Shown one piece after another: positions 61,301 to 64,000 of a stretch of DNA of 64,000 nucleotides (positions are counted from its first letter, which is position 1; each line of letters opens with the position of its first letter). A program made the position numbers and the translations under genes. The notes beneath the pieces were generated by a model, which saw only the letters and a program-made list of their open reading frames with translations, was not told the DNA's origin and did not search any database. Origin of the DNA: Acidovorax sp. MR-S7 (GTDB taxonomy: Bacteria; Pseudomonadota; Gammaproteobacteria; Burkholderiales; Burkholderiaceae_C); NCBI RefSeq assembly GCF_000400995.2, contig NZ_DF238950.1:74100-138099 (forward strand). The letters run 5' to 3'.

Positions 61301-64000
61301 ATGGCATCGCATTCCACCTCCGACCCCTACGCCGCCGCCGCGGCGCCCCCTCGCCCGCCACGGCGCCCGCGCCGCTGGCGCACGGCCGCACGGGTGCTGG
61401 GCGGGCTGGTGGTGGCAGTGCTGGTGCTGCTGGCCGCGCTGTGGTGGTGGATGGGCATCGGCACGTCGCTCGCCGCTGCGCTCGCGCGCGCCGCGCAGCA
61501 CCTGCCCGCGGGCCAGAGTCTGGAATCGCGCGACGTGACCGGCTCGCTGCGCGGCGGCGGGCACATCGGCTGGCTGCGCTGGAGCAGCCCCACGCTGGAG
61601 GTGGAGGTGCAGGACGCGCGCATCGGCTGGCAGCTCGCGCCGCTGCTGCGCCGCCAGGTGCAGCTGGGCGAGGTGCACGCCGCGCAGGTCACCGTCACGC
61701 CCCGGGGCGAGCCCAGCCAGGAGCCCACGCAGCCGCTGCAGCAGCTCGTGCTGCCCGTGCGCGTGCACCTGCCCTTCCAGGTGGACCACATCACCTGGGC
61801 GGCAGCCAACCCCATCACCATCGACGACCTGGCAGGCAGCTACCACTACGACGGCGACCGGCACCACCTCGACGTGGACCGCGTCACGCTGGCCCAGGGC
61901 CGGTACGCGCTGCAGGCCACCCTGCAGGCCCAGGCCCCCATGGCGCTGGAGGCCCGCGCGCACGGCACCGTGCGCACGCCCGTGCCCAGCGGCGAGCAGC
62001 CCTTGCAAGCCCAGGCGCAGGCCCACGTGCAAGGCACCCTGGCCACGCAGGACGCGCGCCTGCAAGCCACCGCCCAGCTGCGCGGCGACGGCACCCCCCT
62101 GAGCGCCGACGTGCAGGCCCGCATCGCCCCCTGGGCGCCGCAGCCCCTGCTCCAGGCCGCCGCCGAGCTGCAGGCGCTGGACCTGGCGGCCCTGTGGCCC
62201 CAGGCCCCCGGCACGCAGCTGAGCGGTAGCGTGGGCGCCGAGCCCGAAGGCGAAACCGGCTGGCGCATCGCCGCCGACCTGCGCAACGCCCTGCCCGGCC
62301 CGTGGGACCAGCAGCGCCTGCCGCTCGATGCGCTGCAGGCCCGCGCCGCATTCGACGGCACCACCTGGACCGTGCCCGAGGCCACGCTGCATGCCGGCGG
62401 CGGCACCGTGGCCGCGCAAGGCGCCTACACGCCCGGCACGCACGCGCTGCAGGGCCAGGTACGCGTGCAAGGGCTCAACCCCGCCCGCCTGCACACCGCG
62501 CTGGACGCTGCCCCCGTGAACGGCACGGCCAGCGCCGAAGGCCGCGACGATGGCGCCGTGCGCTTCAACGCCGACCTGCGCGCCGCCGCCGCGCCCCGCC
62601 GCCCTGCGCGCGCGGGCACCGCCGCCCCGCTGCGCCTGGAGCGCCTGGCCGTGCAGGGCACGTGGCAAGGCGAGCGCATCGACATCGCGCGCCTCGACCT
62701 CGACGCGCTGCAGGCCCAGGTGCGCGCGCAGGCCCTGCGCATCGACACCGCCGCCCAGTCGGCCCAGGGCCGCGTGCAGGCCAGCGTGCCCGGCGCCACG
62801 GCGCAGGCCGACGGCCAGATCGCACCGGCCAGCGGCGGCGGCACGCTCTCCCTGCGCCTGGCCGACGCGCTGCGCGCCCAGCAGTGGGCCGCCACGTTGC
62901 CCGTCTCCCTCGAACCCCTGGCGGCCTGGAGCCTGGACGGCAATGCCGAACTGAACGCCCGCTGGAGCGGCGGCTGGCAAACGCTGCAGCGCGACCTGCG
63001 CGCGGCCGGCCTGGTGGCCGGCGCGGCACCCGCCCGCCCGGGCAATGGGCGCTTCGAGCTGCAGGCCCAGCTCAACGCCCCGCGCCTGCGCGCAGCGCGC
63101 GCGCCGCAGCCGGGCACGGGCAGCGGCCCGGTGCAGATCGAGCTGCAGCGCACCACCGCCGCGCTGCGCGGCTCCGTGCCCCAGGCCGCGCTGGAGCTGG
63201 ACGGCACCCTGCGCCAGGGCGCGCAGCAGGCCCAGCTGCACCTGCGCGCCAACGCAGGCAATGCGGGCGCCGGCCGCTGGCAGGCCCAGGTAGCCGCGCT
63301 GCAGGTGCAGGCATCGGTGGAGCGCCAAAGCGGCCCCTGGCAGCTGCGCCTGTCCGAGCCGCTCACCCTGTCCGTGCGGCAGCAGCCCCGCCTGCAGGTG
63401 GATGCATCGGCCGGCCAGGCCCGCATCACCGGCCCGCAGCCGGGCGAAGCCGTGCTCCGCTGGCAGCCCGTGCACTTCGCACAAGGCGCCCAGGGCGCGG
63501 TGCAGCTGCGCAGCCAGGGCGAACTGCAGGGCCTGCCCCTGGCCTGGGCCAACGCCTTCGCCATGGACGGCCAGCCCGCCCTCGCGCGCCTGGGCGTGGC
63601 GGGCGACCTGGTGCTGGGCGCCGACTGGAACATCGACGCCGCCGACACCCTGCGCGCCACGGCCCGCGTGCGCCGCATCGGGGGCGACCTGCGCATCCTC
63701 ACGGGCGACACCGCGCCCGCCACCGTCGTGCACAGCAGCGGCCAGGGCAAGGGCGCGGGTGCGCCCCAGGCGGTCGCCGTGCCGGGCACGCCCGCCGGCC
63801 TGCGCCAGCTGGAGCTGCAGATCGACGCCGAGGGCGACGCGCTGCGCGCCCAAGTGCAATGGGACAGCGAGCGCGCCGGCCAGTTGCAGGCCCAGGGCAG
63901 CACGCGCCTGGCGCGCGCGGCCGAGGGCGGCTGGCTGTGGCCCGCCGACGCACCCCTGGCCGCCACCGTGCGCGCCGAGCTGCCCGACGTAGGCGTCTGG
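61301..64000 (+). CDS. tamB: Translocation and assembly module protein TamB, partial
   Basis: Inner-membrane-anchored periplasmic AsmA-like protein that works with TamA in outer-membrane biogenesis and lipid transport. The ATG at 61301 opens MASHSTSDPYAAAAAPPRPP, then a basic stretch and one membrane helix (about 29-51, VLGGLVVAVLVLLAALWWWM). The rest is long, repetitive beta-strand sequence with LESRDVTGSLRGG and VDHITWAAANPITI near the start. The frame is open for 900 codons to the window edge; TamB proteins are usually 1200-1400 residues. Base composition is extremely GC-rich. Confidence 0.93.
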   Translation, partial: MASHSTSDPYAAAAAPPRPPRRPRRWRTAARVLGGLVVAVLVLLAALWWWMGIGTSLAAALARAAQHLPAGQSLESRDVTGSLRGGGHIGWLRWSSPTLEVEVQDARIGWQLAPLLRRQVQLGEVHAAQVTVTPRGEPSQEPTQPLQQLVLPVRVHLPFQVDHITWAAANPITIDDLAGSYHYDGDRHHLDVDRVTLAQGRYALQATLQAQAPMALEARAHGTVRTPVPSGEQPLQAQAQAHVQGTLATQDARLQATAQLRGDGTPLSADVQARIAPWAPQPLLQAAAELQALDLAALWPQAPGTQLSGSVGAEPEGETGWRIAADLRNALPGPWDQQRLPLDALQARAAFDGTTWTVPEATLHAGGGTVAAQGAYTPGTHALQGQVRVQGLNPARLHTALDAAPVNGTASAEGRDDGAVRFNADLRAAAAPRRPARAGTAAPLRLERLAVQGTWQGERIDIARLDLDALQAQVRAQALRIDTAAQSAQGRVQASVPGATAQADGQIAPASGGGTLSLRLADALRAQQWAATLPVSLEPLAAWSLDGNAELNARWSGGWQTLQRDLRAAGLVAGAAPARPGNGRFELQAQLNAPRLRAARAPQPGTGSGPVQIELQRTTAALRGSVPQAALELDGTLRQGAQQAQLHLRANAGNAGAGRWQAQVAALQVQASVERQSGPWQLRLSEPLTLSVRQQPRLQVDASAGQARITGPQPGEAVLRWQPVHFAQGAQGAVQLRSQGELQGLPLAWANAFAMDGQPALARLGVAGDLVLGADWNIDAADTLRATARVRRIGGDLRILTGDTAPATVVHSSGQGKGAGAPQAVAVPGTPAGLRQLELQIDAEGDALRAQVQWDSERAGQLQAQGSTRLARAAEGGWLWPADAPLAATVRAELPDVGVW

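Noticed and set aside
61280-63859. 859-codon minus-strand frame opposite tamB
   Set aside because: The plus-strand tamB frame has a start, a membrane helix and family patterns; the antisense frame is His/Gly/Ala-rich shadow sequence.

Overview
The window is about 64 kb of GC-rich (roughly two-thirds G+C by eye) chromosomal DNA from a betaproteobacterium, most likely of the Comamonadaceae (Acidovorax, Alicycliphilus or Diaphorobacter type). This rests on the caa3-type cytochrome oxidase cluster with its small Cox proteins, the ftsY / paired M16 peptidase / rsmD / coaD neighbourhood, three orphan Bug-family solute receptors, a CIRCE-controlled rpoH, and two dispersed palindromic repeat families that I associate with this family. 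I see no rRNA, tRNA, CRISPR array, prophage or insertion sequence. Nearly all of it is ordinary coding DNA.

Layout. 1-5.1 kb: gpsA (cut by the window edge), secB, grxC and a rhodanese on the minus strand; gpmA, ctpA and moeB/thiF on the plus strand. 5.2-9.6 kb: two response regulators and a CHASE3 histidine kinase, then four small stress-type genes (DUF1328, YqjD-like, ferritin-like, BON lipoprotein). 9.6-18.8 kb: zinc metallopeptidase, coaD, rsmD, two M16 peptidases, ftsY, a GGDEF-EAL protein and cutA. 18.8-25.1 kb: CIRCE-rpoH, a Bug receptor, an FNR-like regulator, a PAS-GGDEF-EAL protein and an Aer-like chemoreceptor. 25.3-26.1 kb: a lower-GC secreted orphan. 26.1-35.3 kb: the complete cytochrome oxidase and heme A cluster. 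35.8-41.8 kb: a methyltransferase, comF, trmL, a MaoC dehydratase, ParA, LysE and a Kef-type antiporter. 41.9-47.2 kb: pcaIJF with an SDR and a Bug receptor, opposite an IclR-type pcaR. 47.2-51.4 kb: DUF1841, tandem Usp, cytochrome c4, MoxR ATPase, a small membrane protein and GNAT. 51.4-58.0 kb: an acid-degradation block (Bug receptor, GntR regulator, CoA-transferase, acyl-CoA dehydrogenase, enoyl-CoA hydratase, MmgE/PrpD). 58.0-64 kb: a CoxE-like VWA protein and tamA-tamB (tamB cut by the window edge).

Working together. The oxidase block makes subunits I-III, heme O/A, and the CuA/CuB assembly factors. Genes at 21.0-25.1 kb look like an oxygen/redox-sensing group linking transcription, aerotaxis and c-di-GMP. 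The pca and GntR-controlled blocks each pair CoA-dependent acid catabolism with a periplasmic receptor and a dedicated regulator.

Most notable signals: a roughly 45-bp palindromic repeat present in ten copies, two of which encode the signal peptides of unrelated exported proteins; an FNR-type cysteine set joined to a CRP-like recognition helix; a perfect CIRCE element 31 bp before the likely rpoH start; and a 21-bp-arm palindrome upstream of the GntR gene, inside a catabolic block that separates a MoxR gene from its likely VWA partner.
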